This document shows positions 36,701 through 47,165 of a stretch of DNA of 64,000 nucleotides, one piece after another. The position numbers and the translations under genes are program-made. The notes under the pieces are model-generated. The model saw only the letters and a program-made list of their open reading frames with translations, was not told the origin of the DNA and ran no database searches. The first letter of the stretch is position 1. Each line of letters starts with the position of its first letter. The DNA comes from Pycnopodia helianthoides. Taxonomy: Eukaryota; Echinodermata; Asteroidea; Forcipulatida; Asteriidae. The stretch lies in NCBI GenBank assembly GCA_032158295.1, contig CM063244.1:26944930-27008929 (forward strand). Direction: 5' to 3'.

Positions 36701-39700
36701 AAAGGAGTGGGTTCTGTCTTTGTTTTGTGGATGAAGCGCACATAAAAACAAGGGTTTTACATACAAGGGATTTACGTCCTCTCTCCATCATCAAAAGTGG
36801 AAATCTGTAGGTTTTGTTGGCTTCTTTTTTTTCTTCTTCATGTCTCTTTCAGCTTTGAGAAAAATCTTTGAAAAAATCTTGAAACCAGAAAAACAAATCC
36901 TGACAAATTCCCAGTCTGTCTTGTGGTTTTCATGAATTTCACGTATGACTTAAACAGTGTAAAAAGTTAATGGACCATTGCTTAAAAATGACCCAAATCT
37001 TTTTATATTGAATATATATATATTTTAAAATAGTTTTGACTACTGAAATCAAAACAAACTGTAAATTTCAGACGGAGAAAGAATCATTGAAACTGCACAT
37101 TGAGCAGCTGGAGAAGGATCTGGCATCTACCATGGATGACCAGAGGGCGCTGTCAACCAAGGCCCACGATGCCGAGAAACGGACGATGGAACTGAGAGGT
37201 CAGCTGGAGGAGGTACTCCACCAGCGGAAGATGGAGGTGACCGAGTTGAGGATGGAGATGGTCCGCAGTAAAGGAGAACTTGAGAGGGAGAGGGATGGTT
37301 TGGCCAACGAGTTGGAAGGTCAGTGGTTCTGGTTGGTAGCACTATAGACCCCTCTTGTCATTGTCACATTTTTGTAGCAACAAAGGAAATCTGCAACGCT
37401 GGGGTGCTACACACATTGAACGACCGAAAGCGGGTAGTGCCATCCAGCGTTGTGTTGTGTAGCACATGTTCATGCACACAACCTTACGGATCCGGTTTGT
37501 GGGGTCCTGCTATTGTTCCTATTCCTTTTCTAAAGAATTCCTCTGTGGGGTCCAAGTTGAACAGAAAAAACTTTGTGGCGTTCCATTGTTTAACGAGACT
37601 CTACAAGGACCCTTCCATAAGCCCTGTTCTAGTAGTATGTGCATGACTTGCAAGTGTAAGTACTCCACTCCAGCATGGCGAGCAATAAAACAGTGGCGTC
37701 ATCTGATAAGGATTTATAGGCGAGTACTTGTGGGCACTGGGGCTGAGAGTAAATGACAACCCACAGGTGTCTGTATGAGAGGGGCAGGTACATATGTCTA
37801 GTTGCTGGAAGAATGTGTTTTTTTCTTTATAGCACTATATGATAAGAAGTGCTTGTGTGTACCCCCAAGGTCGATGGCTTCAAGTCCAACAAGTGTTCCT
37901 ATAGATCTTTGTGAGGTTCAATAATTTTGTTTTGCATTCCTTGTATATACAAAGTTCATTACTCTAATTATACTTATATAGCATGGACTAAAATGAGTGT
38001 ACTTACCTTCAACAGGCTGCCAGTCCAATCTTGAGGTATTCAAGAAGTCGGCCGAGATGCAGACGTCCGCCATTGCTGAGAAGGAGAAAGAGGCAACACG
38101 CCGCGTCCAGTCAGCTAGAGAGGAAGAATGGGACAAGATTACTAAACTAGAACAACAAAAGTAAGTACAGGGGCTGAACAAAACTTCATGGTTTTTCTAG
38201 TTTTTTTCTGCAGATGTTCAAGAGAATTACTTTACAATACTTGTGTGTCGTAACCTTGATTGCAAGATGAAGCATTTCAATGCGTGATATTTTTTGGTGT
38301 TATTTTATCTTCAGTCTGGATCTTGAGGCGAGAATCCACGAGTTTGAGAAGCTGAAGATAGAGGAGGATTCCCAGAAGCACGCGACAAGGAAAAGTGGGA
38401 GGAGCTTTTGAAAGCAGCCAATCAGAGAAGAGATCAGACGGAGAAGGATTTGCTAACACTCAGGTAAGCCAGACGAAAAATGGAGACATATTTTTGAATT
38501 CAGAATACCACTAAACCATTCTGATGGTTTTCATCGAACCCACTGTGTGAGTTGCGAGAGAACAGCAATAACCATAAAGAGTGGTGAATAACTGCTCTGA
38601 ACACAATGGGCTGAATTTACTGATCACTTTGTTGTATAACATCATACAGGGCTAAAATAGATCACCGTAACACCCTCGCTGAAGACCTAGAGAAGGAACA
38701 GTCCCAATGCAATGACCTACAACAACACCTCCAGCAGACGACCATGGAGCTCCACAGCATACAGGCCATGGAGCAAGAGCTGACCACTGAGAATGACCGC
38801 CTGAAGACCACCACCAACATGCTGAGGGATGAAGTCAGGACGGCGAGGCTGGAGACGGAGAGATCCGCCGAGATGTCAATGGCGAGGCTGGAGCAACAGA
38901 GGGCGTCCTGGGGTGATGAGAGGGGGCAGCTGGAGAGGAGGGTGGAAGAGCTAGAGGTGGAGATTAGGGCGGGGCATCAGAAGACGGAGGAAGTGGCACA
39001 AATACACCGGAAGGTAACTTGATAACCCTGCTGTTTCAAATGTGTTTTATTGACCTTCTAGCCATCTAAAGCCCAGTTCATACTTCGAGCCCTTTTCAAC
39101 TTGAGCGAATTGTTCTTTGCGAATTTGTGACTCCAACAAGTTCTCAGTCTGGCTGGCGATTTGGGGGTTAGTTTCAGAATATCCAAAATGCAAACTTTGC
39201 GTCATCTTTCAGGAGCTATGTGATTATCTTACAGGGGTCAGTTCCATTGTGTGTTTCTTGGAGACTTAGGGATGTTATGAAGGACTTTTTGTGGTAACCT
39301 GTCCCTCGTTTTTGTTTTTGTTTTCTTGCAGAAAAAGAGGAAATACCAGAAGGTGGTCGACCGGCTGAGTGAAAAAGTGCAATTGTTAGAGGCTAAGAAG
39401 GAAGAGTTGAAACTTGAGAAACAGGCGCTTAAGTAAGATAATATTCTTCTGTCTAATTTTTCTCTGTTTGTTTATTTTAAACAGAGTTACAGTTTCAGAA
39501 GTTTCTATATGAAACAGAACCTACAAGTAGATTTCTCTACTTAGTTTACTAATATTCTGTTTCATATACGTCATGTACCGCACAGACCGCTATTTAACAT
39601 CCCCCAAATTAATTGGCATAACAAATTTGCTTTCAACAACAGGTTACCAGCTAAAATACAATATAATGTATACTGTTTGTGACTGGTTCTCCACTGTTTG

Positions 39701-40494
39701 TTTCGCTAAGCACAAGAAAATTTGGTAAGCACCATTTTCTGCTCAAACAGCTCTATGATGTTACTCACTTGAACTGAAATTGTTTCCTAAACAGAAACCA
39801 AATTCCAAAACAGACTTATGCTAAGGCGGTCCAGCGATTGCGAGACCTCCAGCGACGTCACACAGAGTTCAGGAGTCTCCTAGCCGGTGCCAATGCCACT
39901 CTGCCTCTTATTGATGCCTCGGGACCCATAGAGACATCCACTCCATTTGCACCCAAGATGGCCACTGACCAGGTAAGAGATCAATTCAAATGAAATAGGT
40001 AATTAGTCAAATTAAGGCTGGATGATTGAGATGAGTTTGTTAAGAAAGTCACATCAAGTACTAATAACTCATCAAGAAAGAGACAACAATGTTTGTTTAT
40101 AGGCAACAGGTAAAGGTACATTGGGTGTATTTTGGGGGTCAAATTTAGCTTTGGGACAATAAAAACAGAAAAAAAGAAAAGGATTATTGTAAATAGGCGT
40201 CTGTAAAATGTTTGAACATTTCAGACTTCTACAAATCACCACATGTCCTCCATGTTTGATGTCTAGCAAATATCTCTTTGTCCTTGTCGAAAAAACCAAT
40301 ATGTCATACCATCTTTGTTTTATCCCCCTCACAGTCGAGACTTCATAATGAGGACTTATCCTACCTCCGTCGCCGCTGTGGACGAGCTTGGGGAGAACCA
40401 GAAGCTCCAGATGGATGCCCTGCTTGGGGAAGCCCCACTCAGCGCCCGGACTGACATCCTGTCCCCGCGGAGTGATGAGGATAAAGAGAATTAA
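33586..40494 (+). CDS. CEP83: CEP83 (CCDC41), centriolar distal-appendage coiled-coil protein; complete gene
   Basis: CEP83 recruits the other distal-appendage proteins to the mother centriole and is needed for membrane docking at the start of ciliogenesis. Twelve coding exons are assigned: 33586-33770, 34213-34363, 34853-35077, 35888-36011, 36526-36650, 37072-37318, 38016-38160, 38315-38463, 38650-39013, 39332-39432, 39795-39972 and 40335-40494, totalling about 717 residues (human is about 700). The product is almost entirely coiled coil. Landmarks shared with vertebrate CEP83 are [64 protein letters not shown] and [13 protein letters not shown]. Phases agree across all introns only if one base is restored in exon 8, and the last exon needs a 1-base correction to reach the conserved C-terminus. 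The start ATG has a good Kozak context (tcaccATGa). It is convergent with the plexin gene. Confidence 0.93.
34213..34363 (+). CDS. CEP83: CEP83 coding exon 2
   Basis: tttcatag|ACT to CAG|gtagaa. It encodes [11 protein letters not shown] through [20 protein letters not shown], all coiled coil. The phase (2 in, 0 out) matches both neighbours. Confidence 0.9.
34853..35077 (+). CDS. CEP83: CEP83 coding exon 3
   Basis: tttgcacag|GCC to GAG|gtcagt, 75 codons. It encodes [20 protein letters not shown], then [20 protein letters not shown] and [15 protein letters not shown], the strongest match to the vertebrate protein. Confidence 0.93.
35211..35385 (+). mobile_element. MITE, CAGGCCTGGAATT family, copy 4 (CEP83 intron)
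   Basis: The left end is decayed (ctggacttagaatttcatc) and the right end intact (aattccaggcctg). Flanked by cttttt on both sides. In the intron between coding exons 3 and 4. Confidence 0.72.
35888..36011 (+). CDS. CEP83: CEP83 coding exon 4
   Basis: catgacag|ATT to AAAG|gtgagg. It encodes [19 protein letters not shown] and ends AQLHLKVKG; phase 1 out. Confidence 0.88.
36526..36650 (+). CDS. CEP83: CEP83 coding exon 5
   Basis: gattgtag|GGC to GAG|gttagt. It encodes [16 protein letters not shown] and [15 protein letters not shown]. Confidence 0.88.
37072..37318 (+). CDS. CEP83: CEP83 coding exon 6
   Basis: aatttcag|ACG to GAAG|gtcagt. It encodes [20 protein letters not shown], and [20 protein letters not shown] corresponding to the vertebrate KLEITDIKLE/ARAKSELERER stretch. 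Confidence 0.9.
37465..37600 (-). repeat. Dispersed 'accccacaaa' repeat in a CEP83 intron
   Basis: ttacggatccggtttgtggg, then aagaattcctctgtggggtc, is the reverse complement of blocks in 42950-43315. Confidence 0.65.
38016..38160 (+). CDS. CEP83: CEP83 coding exon 7
   Basis: cttcaacag|GCT to AA|gtaagt. It encodes [19 protein letters not shown], then [19 protein letters not shown]; phase 2 out. Confidence 0.88.
38315..38463 (+). CDS. CEP83: CEP83 coding exon 8, with a single-base deletion
   Basis: tcttcag|TCT to CTCAG|gtaagc. It reads [20 protein letters not shown] in frame, then shifts near 38378 (cacgcgacaagg) into a frame that stops at once. The other frame continues [20 protein letters not shown], which is the expected CEP83 sequence. 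Incoming and outgoing splice phases require one more base than is present, so one base is missing. Confidence 0.85.
38650..39013 (+). CDS. CEP83: CEP83 coding exon 9 (largest)
   Basis: catacag|GGC to AAG|gtaact, 121 codons. Coiled coil from [17 protein letters not shown] through [19 protein letters not shown] to EEVAQIHRK. Confidence 0.9.
39332..39432 (+). CDS. CEP83: CEP83 coding exon 10
   Basis: ttcttgcag|AAA to AA|gtaaga. It encodes [20 protein letters not shown] and [14 protein letters not shown], matching the vertebrate [15 protein letters not shown] block. Confidence 0.92.
39610..39770 (-). mobile_element. MITE, AAGCAG family, decayed copy (CEP83 intron)
   Basis: Minus-orientation hallmarks: ggttaccagctaaaatac, tgtgactggt, ttcgctaagcac and aaacagctctatga. 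The left end is poor. Confidence 0.5.
39795..39972 (+). CDS. CEP83: CEP83 coding exon 11
   Basis: cctaaacag|AAA to CAG|gtaaga. It encodes [19 protein letters not shown] and [13 protein letters not shown], then a Pro/Thr-rich linker. Confidence 0.92.
40335..40494 (+). CDS. CEP83: CEP83 last coding exon, with a 1-base frameshift
   Basis: ccctcacag|TCG. It starts [14 protein letters not shown], then the frame is lost at about 40375-40381 (cgctgtgga). The shifted frame gives [17 protein letters not shown] and ends [10 protein letters not shown] at the TAA at 40492-40494, as expected for the CEP83 C-terminus. Read literally, the frame stops at 40452-40454. Confidence 0.85.
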
Positions 40495-40734
40495 GACTCA
40501 GTTTTCAAGGAGACGAACTCCAACATGATCTTGCGTTGCGTCAGGACAATTCAACAATGGAGGTTTCTTGGGAAATGCCCGCTGTAGTGCCTTAGACGTT
40601 TTCAATCCTTGGAAAGAGAACTCGGAGAATGCTGTGTGTATTTGGTTATCTTTGTGTGACCGCTTTGAGGCAAATCATGACGCTGCCAATTTTAGCTTCA
40701 TGGGAAACGTCAGCATTCTCATTGGTTGATCCAG

Positions 40735-40872
40735 GCCCAATTACGTGGAGCTGCTCACCCAAAGAATTCTGTGGTTACGGTGCCCGGTATCGCGGGGTAC
40801 TTCTGTGGGTGAGCATTCAGGGAGTAAGTGCAGAATTCCACGGTAAGCAGCCCCATGAAATTGGGCCCCGGT
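40735..40872 (+). mobile_element. MITE, AAGCAG family variant, CEP83 3'UTR
   Basis: gcccaattacgtggagctgc ... gcagccccatgaaattgggc, with ggtaagcag-type subterminal blocks. 138 bp. Confidence 0.65.
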
Positions 40873-41940
40873 TAATTTTTCCCAATCAGGCATGTCACAT
40901 GGTATTGTTCACAACTGACATAGAGGACGTGCACAGCATTTTCTATATTCTTGGTTTCAATCATGTCAGAATGAAAGATTTTATTTTCCCTGTCCCCTTT
41001 TTAACTTTTGTAATTTTTCTGAATGAAACATGAATTTTAAATGATAAGATCTCAAATACACCGCCTTTTTAAAGTAGAAACACGTACAGTGTTCCATGGA
41101 TCAATTGACATATGGGCATTAAAAGTACTCCAAGAGCAATGTGTATGTTGTTTCAATTTGAAGTAAGATGTGGTCGTACAGATAATCTGATCAAACTGAT
41201 TTGGTCGTGCTTGTAGCACCCTCTGTTGACATCAAAATGTTTTTGTTACTACTGAATTATGTTGAAGATAATTGTTTCTTTCATTCATAATCGAGAGCCA
41301 AGGAAGAAAAAAAATCAGTAACGAATTTCTCGCTCTATGAGAACATTTTTTTTAACCTAGTAAAATCTACAAGCATATATGTAAATGTATTTATTTATAT
41401 ATTTTAAATGTAAACAAAAATCCTTTATTTGACAAGATGGTCACATTTTAACTTTCTTTCAGTTGGTCAAAAAACTTCAGGAATAAAATACAGTATATCA
41501 CCTTTTTGAAGAGTGTGTACAAACATTCCATGAGTCAATTCAATGAACTTTCCAATAATATTTACTGCCCACAAAATGCTGCAGTTTCAGACATGAAATA
41601 GTCGCGAGTCATTTTGTTTTGTGTTGTTAATGTGTGTTTTATATCAATATCATGCAATATTTTTGTTTGAATTTTGTATCAGGGTCAAATTTCATAACTT
41701 TAGCTGTTTACCAGTAAGCAGATTTTTGTATGTAATACAGCAGAAAAATATGCATTAGCAAGTGTTTTTCATAAATGATCAAGAAGAATTGACATTGCTG
41801 AGTACGCCTTCAGTGCCAGTAGCAAGTTAGCGTGCCTTTTAATTTGCTTAGGGTAAGCTGTGGTTATGAAGTGGATACTATGTTAAGGGCCGTTCAGTAA
41901 GCATACATGTTTGCTCATAGGCTGTATTAAGTTGGGCCCT

Positions 41941-42122
41941 GGGCCCAAAATTATTGAGCTGCTTAAAGCACCTGGTGGTAGCAAACCACAATCAAATAGA
42001 GCTTATCAGAATAGGGTAACCATTCCACATGTACCATCTGCGACTGGTATCCTGCTTTTTTTTGCTGAGCAGAAAACTATTGAGCAATATGCGCTGCTTA
42101 ATCAGCTCCATGAAATTGGTGT
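41941..42122 (-). mobile_element. MITE, AAGCAG family, CEP83 3' flank
   Basis: gggcccaaaattattgagct ... agctccatgaaattggtgtc, with tgcgactggtatcctgctt inside; reverse orientation to copy 1. Confidence 0.68.
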
Positions 42123-42949
42123 CTCCATAGAAATTGGTAGATTTGACAATTTGTAGGCTCGAATGTTCTCGTATACTAATTGAATTATGTCTGTCCCATG
42201 CATCATAAGTGTAAAAATATTCTTTAGCTTTCATTTCCAACGAGCATTCCAGGACCATGTGAAATGCATACTGCTTCCAACATGATGGCGGAGCCCGAGC
42301 CACAGCTGGAGCCTATGGCTAGGTTTTGGACAGGCCTGGGTACCAATTTACACTGGTCTGACACCCTTTCCGAAAACCTTGTAAATCAATTTTTACTTTC
42401 TCTGTTGTGAATGAAACAGCTTGATAACATATTTTGTTTTTTTTCACTTTCTTTTCATTTTCAATGTGTATGGTGAAGTTTGTCTCTCGCTTAAAAACAA
42501 CAAATGTAGCCAGCAGTATTCAAAAGCAAAGCAACATTTTTCTCAGTTGTAGCTCTTTTCCTCTGTGAATATGAGCCGAGATCATCTCAATGTGAACCTA
42601 GATAACTGGTAATAAATGATTGCCTTTTCATTTAACAGAACATTGTATCATTTTTGTTTTAGAAGTTGAAGTTTCAACAAACAGTATTGACTTGCAATTG
42701 TGTCATGAAATAAATATAGTTTTGGGTTAAAAAAAAAAAGCAAACATAAAATGAACAATAAGTGTGTCACTTTCTAATGTGTTTAAGCGTTACATGATGT
42801 TACATACGAAGTGTGGAACTGAGAACAAAAGAGGTCCACATAATGACACATGTCCACACACCGATTTTACCGTGTGAAGAATAGGATTTTCCTTTAAGTG
42901 TACAGAACAAAGGAATGTCCACAGAGTGGATGAAACACAGAGCTGTGTG

Positions 42950-43315
42950 TCTTTTGGGGCTTACGGCAGGGCCCTTGATGGGTCTTTTACCTATTGGAAC
43001 AATAGACCCCACAAAGGTTTTCTTTGTTCAACTTGGACCCCACAGAGGAATTCTTTAGAAAAGGGAACAATAGAACAATGACAGGACCCCACAAACCGGG
43101 TCCTTAAAGGTTGTGTGTGTGTGTGTGTACACACAGAAGGGCATATGTGGGGTCCTGACAACAATGGAACAATGGACCCCACAAGGTCATTTCAATAGGA
43201 ACAATTGGGCCCCACAAGGGAATTCTTCAGAAAAGGGAATAATAGAACAACAATAGCAGTACCCCACAAACCGGATCCGTAAGGATGTGTGTGTGTGTGT
43301 GTGTGTGTGTGTGAA
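42950..43315. repeat. Repeat block with (TG)n microsatellites
   Basis: Two related units carry ggaacaatagaccccacaaa-type and gaattcttyagaaaaggga blocks. Each ends in an accccacaaaccggrtcc motif and a (tg)n run (about 43117-43130 and 43285-43313). Confidence 0.7.
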
Positions 43316-46059
43316 GTATGTCTACCCGATGAAACCAAGAACTTTAATAAAAGGGATACCGGTGTTATGACAAAGCCAGGACGTCCTCGCCATCCTGAAT
43401 GCAGAATTCTGTGGTAAGCACTGCCATAGAAAAAGGCCAAAACTAGCTTTTGATAGGTTGGGGTGATTAACATTTTATTAGTGGGCAAAATCAGCCAAAA
43501 TGATTCAACAATCAACAACTAGAAATTCAGAGGTTGTTTTACTATAAACTTTAAGTGTTCGGGTTTCTGAATTGCAGGTAAATATTACAAAAAGTATATA
43601 AATGTGAACATAGAAAACCATTAAAAAAGAGCTTGATGAGGTATACTTTGAACTTCCGGTTTGGACAGGAAGCGCGAGGTCAAGTCCGGTCAATAACAAG
43701 TATTAAGAACTTTCGTACATCAAACTTTCACAGACAATGCAAAGATTCAAATCAGTTGTGGCTCTCTAGATGTTTGTTAGTTGATGATTAACTTTAATTA
43801 AGCGTAATTTGATAAAACAATGATCGACGTCATCAGGACGTTATTAACATTTCTTTTCCTGGGCATTGAGATTTAAGTACCAATTTTTTTAACTATTTTG
43901 AACTTGGGACAGACTTTCAGCAAAAGGGCCCTATGGAACTCGGGCCTACAGAGGTACAAAGTCCAATTTAAACCTGGATTTTACAGAAACACAAGGCAGG
44001 TAAGGTACCACTACACATACCTGATCCAACTCCCTGAACAACAAACAGTTCATCAACTCCTGCAAACCTTGTGATGTATCCCAAGATTGGTGGCTCACCT
44101 TGGTAGCCCTGGATCTTCGGATCAGCAACAAACAGTGTTCTTGAGTATAGGATCATGCTGGGGAATCCCCTTTTTGCCTGTTGAGCTCTCCCCGGAATAC
44201 CATGATACTGAATGGCCTCCGTGAGTCCACTCGTTCTGAAGAACTCCGGTTACTCATTAAAGATGACCAGCATGAGTGCACTCGTGTAGCTAACAATAAA
44301 TAAAACGAAAAGAATTTGAATTTTATAAACAGTTGCAATTGTGAAAACATCAAAATCAAACTGACAGTGAAAAGCTAAAAAAGTCATCAGAGTTTCAAAC
44401 TCAAAGCAAAGTATGATTCAATCAAGTCATGATCAAGTCAAGATTCGATTGTTATCATAAAATTCAATCAGAAATTTACCGTGACTCGGTGAGCTTTCCA
44501 AAATTGCAGATCGCAGAAACAGTGTTTGGAAAAGTTTTAAATTCATTTCTCTTGAGTCTTATTACTTTGGTCTGTTATCTGTCACTCTCCCGTCGTCATG
44601 AAATTTCCCACATGTAAACAACATGATCTTTTATTGACCATATCCCCAGACTTCTCACATGTTAACACAGCTTGATAAGAGTCCGCACATAGAGTGCACA
44701 GTCTAATAAAAGAATAACAATAATAATGTACCGCCCTCCACGGAACATGTGGTGGGTAGGTGGGCGGGGATGTTGGGTTGGTAGGCGGGGATGGTGTGGG
44801 GCATGGAGGGTGTGCCCAATAAAAGCAACTGACAACAAATAACCTCGGCCCGAACTTTAAATCAAAGTTTAATTTGTTTAAAGGTATTATACAGTATTGG
44901 TAAAGGATTGATGAAGCATAAATATTGTTTTACATGTTTTTATCGACTGAATAGTCATGAATCAATTGAAAACATGAATCTGTTAGGAAAAACATGTAGG
45001 CCTACGAGGAAAAAACTCTGATTTCGGGAAAAAATGCCTTAGTTATATAAAAAGTAAACCTAAATTGAATCCAAAGGTATTGTCATAAAAATAGTTCATA
45101 TTAAGGTGAACTAGTTTGGAATTTTTTTGCGACTTTAAGATTTTCATGAAACGTAACAAATCATTGATCAACTTTTAAATTCTCCTTACCCCTTTCCCAA
45201 ACAGTGTCGATCATATCTCCTAATTCATTTACCGGTAAGGTAAGGTGTGTAGTATTAACAACCTCTAAATTCTCAATACCTAAAAAACTCTGAGGCTCCT
45301 TTCCAAATATGGTCATTTAGACAAAGCGACGTCCCTGGGGCTTTGTTATGCAAATACGCCGGGGGTCGCCTGCTGACCAATGGGAGAGAGGGAGAGAGGG
45401 AGGGAGGGCGAGCTGACTCGAACTTTGCCGAAGAAAAATTGTAACGACTTTACAACTCATGGCTTTTCCTCCAAAAATTCGCGTTTTCAGCAGAGTTAGA
45501 GGATAAAAGTGCGACAAAAAGTGCAGTGGTGAGTGGAGAATTTTCTTGTCCAAAGAATTATAGTGTTCAAAAGGATTTTCATTCGCATAATGTGAACAAA
45601 TTTGGGTTTTTTCGGCAGAAAGCGCCAACTTTAAAACCCACACAAGTGAGGACTTGTTCAAAGGATGTACTGTAATATTTCAACGCTCGATGACGCGGAA
45701 ATCTAGCCGTATCCGTAGCTGCAGCCTACAATCCCGGCCATATCTCGCTGGGCCCCCCTGCCCCCTTTCAATGTTGAATCACATTGGGAGTCTCATTGTT
45801 GCACGGTCTTCTGCGTTCCAGTCAACATTGAGCGGGGGACGGGAGGCAACGGGGGAGAGAATGTTTATTGTGAGACAGGGAATGGTTATTGTATGGTTAT
45901 TGTAACGTTAGGAACGGGTTGCCCAAGCATTTTTGCCGGGATTGTAGGCCTAATTATGACTCCTAAAGTGGCGGACAGGATAGGGACGTGTAAATGCACT
46001 GTGCATCGTGAAATGGGTCGATATACCTTTATCCTTCTGCCACCATAATTGGTCTTGTT
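43316..46059. other. Intergenic; no gene except the exon-like ORF at 44021-44249
   Basis: A terminal fragment of the TTAA MITE family may lie at 44877-44910 (ttaaaggtattatacagtat). 45330-45960 is GC/CpG-richer with AGGG repeats, but no homology is seen. Confidence 0.4.
44021..44249 (-). pseudogene. Unassigned exon-like open frame
   Basis: On the minus strand an open stretch follows a TAA at 44252-44250 and ends at a good donor (TCAG|gtatgt, 44021). It encodes 76 residues including FFRTSGLTEAIQYHGIPGRA, RTLFVADPKIQGYQGEPP and GYITRFAGVDELFVVQGVG. Composition looks protein-like (regular Gly/Pro, alternating hydrophobics), unlike the surrounding noise. I do not recognise the family and see no partner exon on either side. 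It may be a lone exon of an unannotated gene, or a decayed or captured gene fragment. Confidence 0.3.
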
Positions 46060-46079
46060 CCCCGTATCCAATAGCAGTA

Positions 46080-46350
46080 ATGGATGCCAATAGTCATTTT
46101 ACAAAAAGGAACCAGACTATTTCTGTATCCATCCTCGGTTTGGGGAAAGTTCCTTTTGTTGTCACTTTTCACCCCTCACTTCCTCCCATTCGTAAAATAA
46201 CCAGTTCCAACCATCATATTCTTCACACATCAGATCGGCTTCAGCGTGCTGTACAGGAAGAACCCATAGTTGCCTTCCGACGCCCACCCAGTCTCAGGGA
46301 TCTCATCGTCCAGGCAGAAGTCCCCCCCATTAATGATGATGTTAATCCCC
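46080..46350 (+). pseudogene. Penelope-like ORF fragment: RT-to-endonuclease linker
   Basis: The frame reads GKVPFVVTFHPSLPPIRKI, then HILHTSDRLQRAVQEEPIVA and FRRPPSLRDLIVQAEV. This is the conserved Penelope-like block between the RT thumb and the endonuclease, typically with a PxVAFRRxxxLRDxLV signature. The frame does not continue into the endonuclease, so a frameshift lies at about 46330-46352. Confidence 0.7.
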
Positions 46351-46351
46351 T

Positions 46352-46792
46352 TTGCCACAGGGTACTTTTAGGTGTTCCAACACATCAAAATGCATCGTTT
46401 GTAGACAACACATCAGGGAATCTGACTCCTTTACCAGCCATACAGGTGGTACCACCCATGAGACAAGGGGTCATGTCACCTGCACCACAACTAATCTAAT
46501 CTATCTAATATCTTGCAGAGTTTGTGGTGTTCAATACATAGGTGAAACAAGAACTACAATGAAGAGGCGTTTCTACGGCCACAGATCAACAGTCAACACC
46601 CACAAGCTGGATACACCTGTAGGACACCACTTCAATCTTCCTAACCACTCCATTTTTGACATGAATTTACAGGGCATTGAGGCACTAGGTAACTCCAGAG
46701 AGACTGTCCGTCTGAGTAGGGAGAAATTGTGGATAAGGCGCATAAAGACCATTCAACCCCATGGTTTGAACATCCAAGAAGGAAATGACTAA
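46352..46792 (+). pseudogene. Penelope-like ORF fragment: GIY-YIG endonuclease domain
   Basis: About 146 codons. An N-terminal cysteine cluster (CSNTSKCIVCRQH) precedes the GIY-YIG core, seen as LIYLISCRVCGVQYIGETRT followed by MKRRFYGHRSTV. Both Tyr of the motif and the following Arg/His are present. The frame ends with a natural TAA at 46790-46792. It has no ATG of its own and is the second half of the element's broken polyprotein. Confidence 0.78.
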
Positions 46793-47165
46793 TAACCCTT
46801 TGTCTTTGCCTTCTCCCTTTTCCCCCACAGATATCCATATTTTTAGTCTGCCCTCTTAACTAATTATTTACTTTTCTTCCAACCTTCCATTTTGTCCTTT
46901 GTGTTTCCAACTTCTTGTGGTCTAGCCATCCCCTTCCCTCCAACCCCCCCCCCTTTGTCTTCATAATCCCTGCTTACCCCCTGCTTTTTCTGAATGCTTC
47001 TTGCTTTTCTCTCTCACTCTCTCTTTCATGTTTTTCCACTTGACTGCTTTTGTCCCCCTTGTAGGCATGTTATGTGTGTTGTCTTGTCATTTAGCCTTCG
47101 AGAAAGACTCTGCTAGGGTCGAAACGTCAGGCCACTAACTAATTTTTTGCATTTATACTACAGGT

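Larger units (their letters stand above)
40495..42730 (+). other. CEP83: CEP83 3'UTR and downstream flank
   Basis: No coding signal follows the stop. AATAAA occurs at 41482-41487 and 42709-42714, the latter followed by an A-run at about 42729-42739; either could be the poly(A) signal. Two copies of the AAGCAG-type MITE lie inside (40735-40872 and 41941-42122). The 134-codon frame at 40629-41033 runs through the first MITE and is not credible as a gene. Confidence 0.45.
46060..47165 (+). mobile_element. 5'-truncated Penelope-like retroelement with GIY-YIG endonuclease
   Basis: This holds the 3' end of a Penelope-like element: the linker after the reverse transcriptase, the GIY-YIG endonuclease, a pyrimidine-rich 3'UTR (46800-47095) and a terminal motif with gggtcgaaacgtcagg (47117-47132). 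No reverse-transcriptase palm is seen upstream, so the copy is 5'-truncated as is usual for such insertions. The same terminal motif occurs in decayed form at 588-660. It lies in the CEP83-plexin intergenic space on the CEP83 strand. Confidence 0.75.

Noticed and set aside
40629..41033. 134-codon frame after the CEP83 stop
   Set aside because: It runs through a MITE in the 3'UTR and shows no protein features.
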